DNA of 64,000 nt from UBA1783 sp033808805 (lineage in GTDB: Bacteria > Bacillota_I > Bacilli_A > Erysipelotrichales > Erysipelotrichaceae): the NCBI GenBank assembly GCA_033808805.1, contig JAPXMY010000007.1:48036-112035 (forward strand). The letters run 5' to 3'. Positions 45,056 to 55,448 of this stretch are shown here, piece after piece. A program made the translations under genes and the position numbers. The number at the start of each line of letters is the position of its first letter. The stretch's first letter is position 1. The notes below the pieces were generated by a model. That model saw only the letters and a program-made list of their open reading frames with translations. It had not been told where the DNA came from and made no database searches.

Positions 45056-48000
45056 TTACTTAGAATCGTCTTCTTTCCATCTTAACCCAAAAGTTAAAGA
45101 TATCAAGGTAACGATTGTAATAAGTGTTGACAGTAATGTCGTATTATTAACCAAAGTCATTGGCATTTTCATATTATTACTTAATATGAAGTATGCTATC
45201 GCTATAATTGCAGAAACTGTTGTTGTTATCTTATAAATTTGATTTCTAACTAACTTAATACCATCTTCATCTTCCTTAAATGATTTAACAATCAATAATG
45301 CGACCATGGAAACAATAGAAACTAAAGTCATAATTAAACTTACAAATGACCAAGAGGCAACTGTTTTATTCTCAACTGGATTGAAATTTATAGTTACTGT
45401 TACAGTATCAGTAGTACCATCACTATAAGTAATCTGGACAGTTACTTTTTGATCTAAGCCTGAAGTTGGTATCTGATCTAATACTTTGATAGATGCTATT
45501 ACATCTTCTTCTACTTCAGGAGTTATCTTAACTACTGCAATAATCTCATCTTCAGTTACTTTTTTACCTTCATCGGTTTCAACTTCACCACCAACTACAT
45601 TATATTTTTCATTGTACTTTAACTCTTTAGCTTCAACGGTCAAGGTTATATCCAAGTTAGATATTGTTCCATCTGGATTTTTGACCTGCACTGGAATGAC
45701 AAATACTTTTTCATCGCTTGAATCCCAATCGTTTATATCTACTTTACCACTTATTCTATTTGTCGAGCTATCATATACTAATCCATTTGGAAGTTTACTT
45801 GTATCTATTGTCACAATTGCTCCCACAGGTGAAGAAATCTGTATCTCCTTTATCAGTGAACCGTTCTCAACAGTTTGATTACCATTAGTAATGTTAGTTA
45901 CATATGGCTCAACTGGTGGCTGTGGTTTTGGTTGTGGTTTTGAGTTTGAATCTTTAGGATCAGTTTTAGCTACTATCTCTTGAGCATCAGTATAACCATC
46001 ATTATCGTCATCTGGATCATTGACATCAGCTATTCCATCTCCATCTGTATCTCTTTGTACTTTTACAGTTACTTTTATTTCAACCTTCTCTTCAGTTAAA
46101 TCCTCTAAAGTAGTTGTTACAGTTATTGCTATTTCAATAATCCTTACTTCTTCTGTCGGTTTCCAATCATCTATTTTTGGTGTTCCTGTTAAATTACCAT
46201 TAGCATCTACCTTTAGGCCATTTGTTTCTGTTGATGTAATTGTTGCTGTCTTATTAGTAGTTACTACTTTAGTAGTTTCTTTTATTGGTTTTCCTTCAAT
46301 AACAGTCACTTCTGATGGAGTTGCAATCAATGGTGAATCATTTACTTTTACCGTTACATTTACCTTCTCAGTACTTGAATCCGGATATCTTACGGTTACT
46401 GAAACGGTATATGTTCCTTCAGTACTGCCATCTGGCAGTGTGCCAGGATCATCGACTGTGACTGTTGGCTGCTGTCCTGAGGCTGGATAGGCTGGATTGA
46501 TTCTCACCTTGGAAACTACTTCAGCTTCCGTTGCTGCCTCACCTTTGGCTTTTTCCAGTATCTCACTTGTCAGTGTATAGATTTCAGCGTCTGTTTTCTT
46601 TACCGCTGTTGAAACTATGCTTGTGTTTGCTGTTATTGCCGTGCCTGCAGGTACACTCCAGCTGACTGGCTCCTTATACCCTTCTGTCACTTCAACTTTT
46701 GGATAATGATCCGCATTCAAAGATGCGCCTTTCTTTATGTCATAAGCTTTCGCGCTTTCGCCTGTCATCAGCTTTGTACCTTCTGATGCATTCAGCGTCA
46801 CTCTGACATAGCCTTCCGGTGTTGGCACTGATGGATCTGATGTCACATCTATTATTTCTGCCAGCACCTTTACCGTTACATTTACCTTCTCAGTACTTGA
46901 ATCCGGATATCTTACGGTTACTGAAACGGTATATGTTCCTTCAGTACTGCCATCTGGCAGTGTGCCAGGATCATCGACTGTGACTGTTGGCTGCTGTCCT
47001 GAGGCTGGATAGGCTGGATTGATTCTCACCTTGGAAACTACTTCAGCTTCCGTTGCTGCCTCACCTTTGGCTTTTTCCAGTATCTCACTTGTCAGTGTAT
47101 AGATTTCAGCGTCTGTTTTCTTTACCGCTGTTGAAACTATGCTTGTGTTTGCTGTTATTGCCGTGCCTGCAGGTACACTCCAGCTGACTGGCTCCTTATA
47201 CCCTTCTGTCACTTCAACTTTTGGATAATGATCCGCATTCAAAGATGCGCCTTTCTTTATGTCATAAGCTTTCGCGCTTTCGCCTGTCATCAGCTTTGTA
47301 CCTTCTGATGCATTCAGCGTCACTCTGACATAGCCTTCCGGTGTTGGCACTGATGGATCTGATGTCACATCTATTATTTCTGCCAGCACCTTTACCGTTA
47401 CATTTGCTGAATCGGCCTTTCCTGCTTCAGTTTGTTTAACAGTTATCACATCATCAGTCACCAAAGTTGTTCCTTGTGGCAACGATATCTGCCAGATTCC
47501 ATTTGTTACTATAGTTTCAATTGGATCAGTTGCTGAGTTAATATAAACTTTTATAGTTGCTCCTTCTTCACCTGTGCCCTTAACAATTTCATCACCATTT
47601 GTAGGTTGGCTGATAATTGGTTGAGCAGAAATACCCTGCACAACAGTATTAGCTTTGTCTGAAGTTGCTTTATTCGTTTCTTTAGCTGTTATTCCTCGAT
47701 AAGCACTACCCCGTCAGGAACATCTACAGTCCATTTCCCATCTGTAGCTTCGATAGTTACTGTTTTACCATTACCAAAATCTACGATTACCTCTGAACCA
47801 GCAGGAGCTGTACCACTTACGGTGGTATCATTAGCTACTGGTCTAGTAATGACAGGTGGAAGGGTCTTTTCCAAATATTGAGCTATATAAGTTGCATCAG
47901 TAGTAATTGCTGTCTCTTTAAGACATATTGGATTCCAAGGATTTGGTGCTATTGCATATCCTGAATTTGGCACTATCGATGGTTCTGCAATATCTCCATA

Positions 48001-51000
48001 AGTTTTACCAGCATCAGGATTTACATAATATTTTGTAACTCCCGTTAAAGAGCCATTGTCACCCGCCAAAAAAGTAATTGTAATATAACCTGCTGGTTTT
48101 TCTGATTCTTCATTAGGAGTATTATCAGCAATTACATCATCCAACTTGAAATATAGAACATATAGATCAAGATTTTCATTGATAATAGTTGCATCAGATA
48201 AAAGGATATTCCAACCACTGGCACCACTTTCACTACCAACTGTTGAATAACCTGTATTAGGAACAATCGTTGGAATATAGTACTTTGGTGGACTTTCATT
48301 CATTGCATTTAAGATGTCTTGTCTTGTAGTTCCTTTTAAAACATAATAAGTAATCGTGTCTACTAACGCACCATCTACACCTTTTTTTATCTTTCCATAG
48401 ACATTATTATGGTCTGTGGCATCAGCTGAATGATAGCTAATATAAACATAATCACTATCATTCGGATTTGTTTCAAGAATCATTTCTTTTTTTGTATAAG
48501 ATGCTGTAAAGGTTCTACCATCATTAATAATTTCACCAGTTTGTGGAATTCCACTTGCATCCCACCCATTAAAGGTATAACCTGAATTTGCGTTAATGCC
48601 AGGTAATGTTACAACAGCGCTAATAAATGTTCCCCATGAGGTTCCTTTTTTTACCCAATAGGTAGTAATATCGCCTTGTGCAAAAGAACCATTAGCTCCT
48701 GATAAAAATTCAATTTTAGCATAAGCAGTTTCATTTGCTGGTTTTTCAGTATATACAAGAGCTAGAACCGTTTTATGTTCTAAAGCTGATTCTATCGCAT
48801 TACTAAGACTATCTTCACCAAATGTTTTAGCAAAGATCTCCTGATCTTTTACAAAAGGCGCAAAACCTGAAATCGTATAAGAACCATCAGCATCAGGCCC
48901 TGTCAATGTATAGCCTGCTGTGGACATTTGCCATCCACCATTAATTTTATTAATAGTTAAATCTGCTGGACCTGCTGGAGCATTAGTTCCAGGATTTTCT
49001 AGCCATATATCAACCTTTTTTAAGGTGTTTGAACCTTCTGCCGGTAAGTTAATTTTTAAAGATGTCTCTTGCTCAAAAACAGTTGCAATATTTGGAGCAT
49101 CGATTTTTACAAGAATATTTTTATAAATAGGGAAATCATAACCAGTGGTTATGCCAGAAGCATTTTTTTGTTGTTCTGCCAGAGTCTGTAAAACATAGAC
49201 ATCTGAGCCGTTAACCAGTTTATCTGCTCTGACTTCTCTTGAAACACCATTGATAGTTGTCGTAAATATTTCTACCTCAAAACTTCCACCACCTTTTTTG
49301 GCTAGTTCCTCAGTAGTTCCTTCTGTAACAATGTAAGTAAGTCTTAAACCATTGCTATCAACGTACGGAAGATTATCCCAGGTAATAGTGCTGTCATAAT
49401 CTGTAATTTGCTGAGTTGAGTTTTCAACATAATAATAGGTTGCTACCCCGGTCCATGGCGAAACTTCTTCAGCATATAAAGAAGTTCTGACAAAAAGAGC
49501 TACCCAAATTGAATCAGGTCGAGCTGATCCCTCCCAAGTTTTCTTTACTGTAACTGTAATTTTAGGAGCATATACTGCGTATAAATGGTAATCACCATTT
49601 GCATCTGGCGTTCCTAATTTTTCAACAGGTACATTTAAAGTACCATTATATAGATATTTATCCGTTGAAATATTAGAAGACTCATTTAGGTAGTCCGGAG
49701 TAGTATTTCCTTCAGTAATTGTCCAACCCCAGAAATCGCTACCATCCAAATAGAAAGCACCTGTAGATGATGTGTCTATTGAATCTAAATTGATTGCTGT
49801 AGGATTATTTACAATCTGGGTATGGGTTGTGTTTGAACTTCCAGAATGTAGAATCAGCTTTCTATTTTTGACAGTTATATTACGATAAACTATTGTTTTA
49901 TTTCCTGCTGAGTCAATAACAGTATAAGTTAAAGTATAGCTGTCAGCTTGTTGAGTATTTACTGAACCTATAACATTACCTGCTGTCAGCGTTATTGATC
50001 CATCTTCATCATCGTTAGCGGTTACACCTGCAAGGGGATCAAAACTTTCACCAATAAAAATTTCTTTATCATCAGCTCCATTAATCACTGGGGCATCATC
50101 AATATAATAATAATTAAATACATCAGCAGTAGCTGAAGAAGTTATATTAACATTCGTATTTTGTCCTGGAACTACTACATACTTTGCAACATTTGGTAGT
50201 GGACCAATATTATTAATGCCAGCTGGTAATTTTCCAGTTTTAGGATTTGGTGATATTCCAGGAACCTTATTTAATGTTTTAGTTCCATCAGCTAATTGAA
50301 CATAATAATTTACTTCATAGGGATATGTTTGAATAGCTGAAATAGTCTGCGTTCTTGCAACAACTCCGGTTGAACCAGACAATGAAAAATAAACCATTTC
50401 ACCGCCAAATCTTTCAATCATTTCATTATAAGTAAAAGTCTTAGTTCCTGTTGCCGTTGGATTAGCCGTCACAGTACTGCTTCCTTGATAATATTCATAC
50501 TTTAATGTATAGATATTATCGGTTTTATCATTCGAATTTCCCGCATCAGTTAATGACCAAGATATTCTTATAGTATTATTGCTATTATTCCAAATTGGAG
50601 ATGTTAAAAGGCTTAATGCTTCATGTGGTATTTCATCATTTGTTGGAGAAATTCCTTGCGGATTAGTTATCGCAATATGTGGTCTATAATCACCATATTT
50701 TAAAGCAGCATCAAAATTCTGCTTCCAGACATAAGAAGCTACATAAGGTTGGGAATAGTTGCAATTGTCAAATTCAACAGTAACAGCATTTTTTATACCT
50801 TCATTGTTAACATTCTTATTTTTATCTAACAATCTATAAATACCTAGAGCACCATAATCTCCATCTTCCTCAGAAACAAAACCTGGATCATTATGTAAGG
50901 TAAAGGCCACACCGCCATCTCTTGCAGCTATCGATACTCCATTTGAAGGAGCTTGATAATTAAAAACCCAAACATAATCCTGTTCTGCCAGATTAATCTG

Positions 51001-51342
51001 TGTTTGAGATTTGGCATAACCACCATTAGCAATACCAGTGGTTAATGTCAGAGTATTGCCTGACATAGAGGCATTTTGCTCTGGTGTGTTTGGCACATTC
51101 ATAAATTCACTCATTGATGTGCCTGTTTCATCTGATGGATAATAGACTGTTTCTCTATTTTCCATTTCTGTTGATTGAGCATTAACTACTGTAAAACTGA
51201 AATTAATAGTAGAAAATAAAAATGCAATTACTAAAAATCACAGAATAAAATATTGCGAAATCTTTTTCAAATGATTATTTATTGCCTTCTTACAATTTTT
51301 GCTATCTTGTTTTGTCTTATCAAGCATTCCCAAAAAACTCAT
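45056..51342 (-). pseudogene. Giant multi-domain surface protein, disrupted
   Basis: An ORF of about 2090 codons is broken twice. The start is ATG at 51342 (RBS GGGAGG); the signal peptide is interrupted by TGA at 51238-51240. A long frame (51165-47689) then ends in TAA where a -1 shift restores the frame to 45056. Domains in order: L-type lectin-like, DUF5011-type Ig, Cna-B-like (KITVTVKKTWEGS), several InlB_B-like repeats (ITFLAGDNGS, FNGWD), bacterial Ig repeats, a thrombospondin-type calcium region (DTDGDGIADVNDPDDDNDG), and three or four C-terminal TM helices instead of LPXTG. It is likely an adhesin relic, or a phase-variable locus. Confidence 0.8.
46346..47389. repeat. Two perfect 522-bp tandem repeats
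   Basis: The same 522-bp unit (174 codons) occurs twice in a row, 46346-46867 and 46868-47389, with identical encoded residues (VLAEIIDVTSDPSVPTPEGY onward). By eye no nucleotide difference was found in the lines compared. The codon-perfect identity implies a recent duplication or an assembly effect. Confidence 0.88.
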
Positions 51343-51450
51343 TTTTAGCCCTCCCTAACGAATTTATCAACATCTTTTTTTCAATAAATAGTATCTAATA
51401 AATTATAAATATTCTTGCTTTTCTTATTTTTATTCACTGTGTTTAAGTTT

Positions 51451-51479
51451 GCAAAAGGCGAAACCTCGACCTATTTTGC
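51451..51479 (-). promoter_or_regulatory. Stable hairpin in the surface-protein leader region
   Basis: GCAAAA...GG...CGA and TCG...CC...TTTTGC pair as a stepped hairpin about 110 nt before the ATG. A palindrome TATGATATCATA follows at 51487-51498. The function is unknown; it does not match a known riboswitch. Confidence 0.4.
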
Positions 51480-51701
51480 CATCAAATATGATATCATACC
51501 CGCTTGCTTTTTACAATAATTTTTAATGTTTTACTGCTTTACTGTCTTCTCTATTTTTTATCATCATTTTTAAAAATTTTGATAAAATAAGACAAAAAAC
51601 AAAATTGAAAAACAGCTGACTAGAGATACTTAACAATCTGTTGTATACCAATCTTAAATAATAACTTTTAAAGTTGGAATCTATATAAATATAAAAACAA
51701 T

Positions 51702-51729
51702 TTCACATGAGAAAATTTTGTTCTATAAT
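51702..51729 (+). promoter_or_regulatory. Promoter placed at the start codon of the RluA gene
   Basis: TTCACA (51702-51707), 16-nt spacer, TATAAT (51724-51729). The predicted start falls at about 51736, on an ATG, which implies a leaderless mRNA. Confidence 0.65.
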
Positions 51730-51735
51730 ATGAAC

Positions 51736-52566
51736 ATGAAAATACGAAAAGTTATTGAAGATTTTACAAATTTAGACATTTGCCTTAAACAGTTGTTCTT
51801 TTCTAAAAAAGATATTCATCTTTTAAAAATGGAAAAGCGAATACAGGTTAATAATATGATTACTACCTCCAATATATTTTTAAAGGTAAACGATGTTTTA
51901 GAAATTGATGTTATAAAAGAAGAAGAAATTGACAAGATGGCTGTTATGCAGGACTTAAAAATACTTTATGAAGACGAATTCCTGCTGGCTGTTGATAAGC
52001 CCACAGGAATCATTATTCATGGTGATGGAAACAAAAACAATACAACTCTTGACAATATAATTGCTGGATATTATCAGTCAACCAATCAGAATCATCGAGT
52101 ATTACATGTCCACAGACTGGACAAAGAAACCAGTGGCTGTATTTTATATTGCAAGCAATCATATCTGATTTCTTATTTTGATTATTGTCTGGCCAACAAT
52201 CTAATACAGAGAAATTATCTGGCCTTGGTAACAGGTGTTATTGATAAGGAAATTACTATAAATAAGAACATTGGAAGGGACAGACATGTCAATAATAAAT
52301 ATCGTATTTCTAAAAACGGCAAACCAGCCATTACTATTATCAGGCCCCTTAAACAGCAAAATGGTACCACACTGATAAAATGCAGTTTACAGACCGGCAG
52401 AACTCACCAGATAAGAGTGCATCTGCAATCTATCGGACATCCTGTTATCGGAGACACCATCTATCAGGGTAAGAAATACGATCGATTGATGCTACACTCC
52501 TATCAGATTTCTTTTATTCATCCTGTGACCAACAAGCGAGTCATCATTCAATCAGATATAGATTAA
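51736..52566 (+). CDS. RluA-family pseudouridine synthase
   Basis: A 276-aa pseudouridine synthase with an S4-like N-terminus, ILYEDEFLLAVDKPTG, catalytic Asp in HRLDKETSG, and QTGRTHQIRVH. The ATG at 51736 is 7 nt after a perfect -10, with no RBS, so it appears to be translated from a leaderless mRNA; an ATG 6 nt upstream cannot be excluded. RNA target not assigned. It ends in a terminator shared with the mgl operon. Confidence 0.85.
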   Translation: MKIRKVIEDFTNLDICLKQLFFSKKDIHLLKMEKRIQVNNMITTSNIFLKVNDVLEIDVIKEEEIDKMAVMQDLKILYEDEFLLAVDKPTGIIIHGDGNKNNTTLDNIIAGYYQSTNQNHRVLHVHRLDKETSGCILYCKQSYLISYFDYCLANNLIQRNYLALVTGVIDKEITINKNIGRDRHVNNKYRISKNGKPAITIIRPLKQQNGTTLIKCSLQTGRTHQIRVHLQSIGHPVIGDTIYQGKKYDRLMLHSYQISFIHPVTNKRVIIQSDID

Positions 52567-52578
52567 ATATAAAGCAAT

Positions 52579-52604
52579 AAAAAAAAGAGCGTTGCTCTTT
52601 TTTT
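52579..52604. terminator. Bidirectional terminator
   Basis: AAAGAGC/GCTCTTT with a GTT loop and long A and T runs on both sides, between the convergent RluA and mgl genes. Confidence 0.9.
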
Positions 52605-52764
52605 ATCCAATAATATTCACAGCATCTAAAACAATCAGAATGAAGACAATTATCAATCCTGTTATTCCAAGAGCAATGATAATATCCAATTGTTTAACTG
52701 TAATATTCAGTTTATCATATTGGGCTTCTTTGGCCCTTTGCCATGCTGATTTTTCCTTTTCCAT
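52603..52764 (-). CDS. Small membrane protein coupled to mglC
   Basis: A 53-codon ORF starts inside the mglC stop codon (TAATG, 1-nt overlap). It begins MEKEKSAWQRAKEAQYDKLN and ends in one long hydrophobic helix (about residues 28-46). The position at the end of an ABC sugar-import operon suggests an accessory or regulatory membrane subunit. It is too short to be annotated routinely; I infer it is real because of coupling, the amphipathic cytoplasmic head and the TM helix. Confidence 0.7.
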   Translation of the reverse strand: MEKEKSAWQRAKEAQYDKLNITVKQLDIIIALGITGLIIVFILIVLDAVNIIG

Positions 52765-53776
52765 TATTTTCTAGCTACATACTTGCGAATATCAATTGCT
52801 ACAGCAGTAACAATTACCAACCCTTGAACAATAAAGTTGAAATATGGATTAACGCCCAAAAACTGTAAGACAACTTTTAATAATTCGAATACTAATACTC
52901 CGATTAGAATACCACTGACTGTACCAATACCACCGGTAGTAGAAACCCCACCGATTGTACATCCAGCAATAGCTTCCAGCTCATAGCCCTGTCCTAGACC
53001 AGCATTTGCTCCTCCAGATTTGGCTGCCAAAAGATAACCAGCAAAAGCATACATAAATCCAGCTAAGGTGAAGATTAAAATCTTGCTTTTCTTAGTGTTT
53101 ACTCCTGATACTTCAGCTGCTACTTCATTTCCACCAATGGCATACATATATTTACCATAAGTCGTTTTCTTGTATAAAAAGGAGAATATTATACCAAAGA
53201 CAATCGCAAATAAAACATAGACAGGTATTCCTGGATACTTGCCCAGCGGCAATAGTTTAGCACTCAGTGTTTCACTGAATACCTTCTGATAACCCCCAAC
53301 CGGTTGAGAATTAGTGAAAATAAGAGCAATACCATAGACAATTGTCTGAGTACCTAAAGTTGCGATAAATGGTGGAACATTCAATATTGCAATGATCAAA
53401 CCATTAATCAAACCAATAAGAGAACCAATAATTAATACAATGATTAATACTACCCACATATTCATTTCCGGTATCTGTGGATACATTCTTGAAGCATAAT
53501 CTGCTCGCTGGACCAAGACACCTGTAACACAGGCAGCAATACCAACAATTCTACCAGCTGACAGGTCAGTTCCTTTAATAATTAAACAACCTGAAATACC
53601 TAAGGCAATCAGAAAACGAACACCAGTGTTTGAAGCCAGATTATTAAAGTTATTAAATGAGAAAAAGTTTTCAACCGTTAAACCGACAACCAAACTTACA
53701 ACAGTCAAAATAACGACGATTGGATTTCCTTTTAAATAATCTAATATTTTCTTAAAAATGATTTTATCTTTTCCAT
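52764..53776 (-). CDS. mglC: Galactose/methylgalactoside ABC transporter permease (frame disturbed at start)
   Basis: The MglC-like sequence (about 330 aa, eight to ten TM helices, GCLIIKGTDLSAGRIVG, GGNEVAAEVSGVNTKKSKI) is complete from near codon 10. The ATG at 53776 with GGAGG 7 nt upstream opens a frame that stops after 11 codons (MEKIKSFLRKY). The long frame is one base out of register. A one-base change in the following AAAA run (GGAAAAG) would join them as MEKDKIIFKKIL. Alternatively translation starts at a TTG within mglA. This entry spans to the ATG; the 5' end is unsettled. Confidence 0.75.
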
Positions 53777-53787
53777 GAACTATCCTC

Positions 53788-55299
53788 CTATTCGAACTTT
53801 GTTGCAAGTTCCATAATGTTTTCCTGGGTTGCATCCTTACCATCGATAAAGCCTGTAACCCTGCCATCACACATAACCATTATTCTATCTGCCATACCAA
53901 TGAGTTCAGGCATTTCACTTGAAATCATAATAATACTTTTACCCTGTTTTGCTAAATCAGCAATAATAGTATATATTTCATATTTCGCTCCTACATCAAT
54001 TCCCCTGGTAGGTTCATCCAGAATCAAGACATCAGGATTATTGGCCAGCCAGCGTCCAACAAGTACCTTCTGCTGATTACCACCTGAAAGTGATTTGATC
54101 AGAGTTTTACTGGATGGAGTTCTAATATCCATTTTTTCAATATTTTCCTGTACCAATGCTTCAATCTTTTTATCATTGATAGCTATTCCGTAGTCCAGAT
54201 ACTGATTCAATGACGCAATTGAAATATTGTCGGCTACACTTAATACACCTAAGATTCCGCTATGGCGTCTATCTTCTGTTAGCATCGCAATACCACTATC
54301 TATAGCGTCCTTAGGTCGATTAATTGTCATCTCTTTTCCTAAATATTTAATTGTTCCACTGGTATGGGAACGAATTCCAAACAAACCTTCCATCAGTTCA
54401 GTTCTTTGAGCTCCAACCAGACCAGCCACTCCTAAAATTTCTCCCTTTCTTAAATTAAAAGAAATATTGCGGAAACTGTGTGGATTGATAGAAGTGAAGT
54501 TTTCAACTTCAAAGACAATTTCTCCTGGAACATTTTCCTTTTCAGGATATAGATTGGTCAGTTCACGGCCTACCATTTTGGAAATGATAAAATCATTAGT
54601 CAAATCTTTGGCATCCCAGGTTCCAATATATTTTCCATCACGCATAATGGTAACTTCATCTGATATCCTTAATATTTCATCCATTTTATGAGAAATATAG
54701 ACAATTGCGACATTACTTTCCTTTAAATCTTCAATAATTTTAAACAAAGCTTCTACTTCATTATGAGTTAAGGATGAAGTTGGTTCATCTAAAATCATGA
54801 CTTTACAGTTAGCAGAAATGGCCTTGGCAATTTCCACTGACTGCATTTGAGAAACACTTAGTTCTCCAAGCATCTGGTGAGGATCAAAGTCCATGCGAAC
54901 TTTTTTCAATAAAGCTTCTGTATCAGCGTACATTTTATCGTGATCAACCACAGGAATGATTCCGAATAGTTTTTTCATCGGATAACGACCAAGGAAAATA
55001 TTTTCTCCTATTGTACGTGCTGGTATTGGTTGCAGCTCCTGATGAACCATGGCAATACCCATTTCCAAAGCCTCAGCAGGATTTTTTATTTGTATTTTTT
55101 TGCCCTCAAAAATAATTTCCCCTGCATCCATATGATAGATACCAAACATGCATTTCATCAAAGTAGATTTCCCTGCCCCATTTTCTCCCATCAGAGCATG
55201 AACAGTTCCTGGCTTTAATGAAATCTGAGCGTTATCTAATGCTTGAACACCTGGAAAAGCTTTATTAATCCCACGCATTTCTAGACAATATTCTTGCAT
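53788..55299 (-). CDS. mglA: Galactose/methylgalactoside ABC transporter ATPase
   Basis: A 503-aa protein with two ABC domains. The first has GENGAGKST and LSVSQMQ, the second GLVGAQRTE and LSGGNQQKV with LDEPTRGID. This is typical of monosaccharide importers. It precedes the permease in the same operon, after the mglB gene and a hairpin. Confidence 0.93.
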   Translation of the reverse strand: MQEYCLEMRGINKAFPGVQALDNAQISLKPGTVHALMGENGAGKSTLMKCMFGIYHMDAGEIIFEGKKIQIKNPAEALEMGIAMVHQELQPIPARTIGENIFLGRYPMKKLFGIIPVVDHDKMYADTEALLKKVRMDFDPHQMLGELSVSQMQSVEIAKAISANCKVMILDEPTSSLTHNEVEALFKIIEDLKESNVAIVYISHKMDEILRISDEVTIMRDGKYIGTWDAKDLTNDFIISKMVGRELTNLYPEKENVPGEIVFEVENFTSINPHSFRNISFNLRKGEILGVAGLVGAQRTELMEGLFGIRSHTSGTIKYLGKEMTINRPKDAIDSGIAMLTEDRRHSGILGVLSVADNISIASLNQYLDYGIAINDKKIEALVQENIEKMDIRTPSSKTLIKSLSGGNQQKVLVGRWLANNPDVLILDEPTRGIDVGAKYEIYTIIADLAKQGKSIIMISSEMPELIGMADRIMVMCDGRVTGFIDGKDATQENIMELATKFE

Positions 55300-55378
55300 A
55301 TTGAACCTCCAAACATCTATAAGACTATTTATAATAAAGTCACATTAAAAGTATATTTAACTTTAATTTTCATTTTAA

Positions 55379-55405
55379 AATAGGTGAGCCAAAAGCTCAC
55401 CTATT
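55379..55405 (-). terminator. Hairpin between mglB and mglA
   Basis: AATAGGTGAGC/GCTCACCTATT, 11-bp stem, only a weak T-run. It probably reduces read-through or stabilises the abundant mglB transcript. Confidence 0.7.
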
Positions 55406-55448
55406 ACTTTGGTACTATTCGATAACTTAAGCTATTGATTATACTCAA

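Noticed and set aside
46020..46490. 156-codon plus-strand ORF within the surface gene
   Set aside because: Antisense shadow of repeat-rich coding sequence with low-complexity S/T/V composition.
51165..51342. Genetic code 4 (TGA = Trp) or selenocysteine to explain the in-frame TGA
   Set aside because: TGA is a normal stop in rsmD and the SDR gene, and no SECIS-like element or selenoprotein context is seen.
53788..53870. mglC start at the far-upstream ATG inside mglA
   Set aside because: It would overlap mglA by about 80 nt without an RBS and add an unrelated N-terminus; listed only as an alternative.
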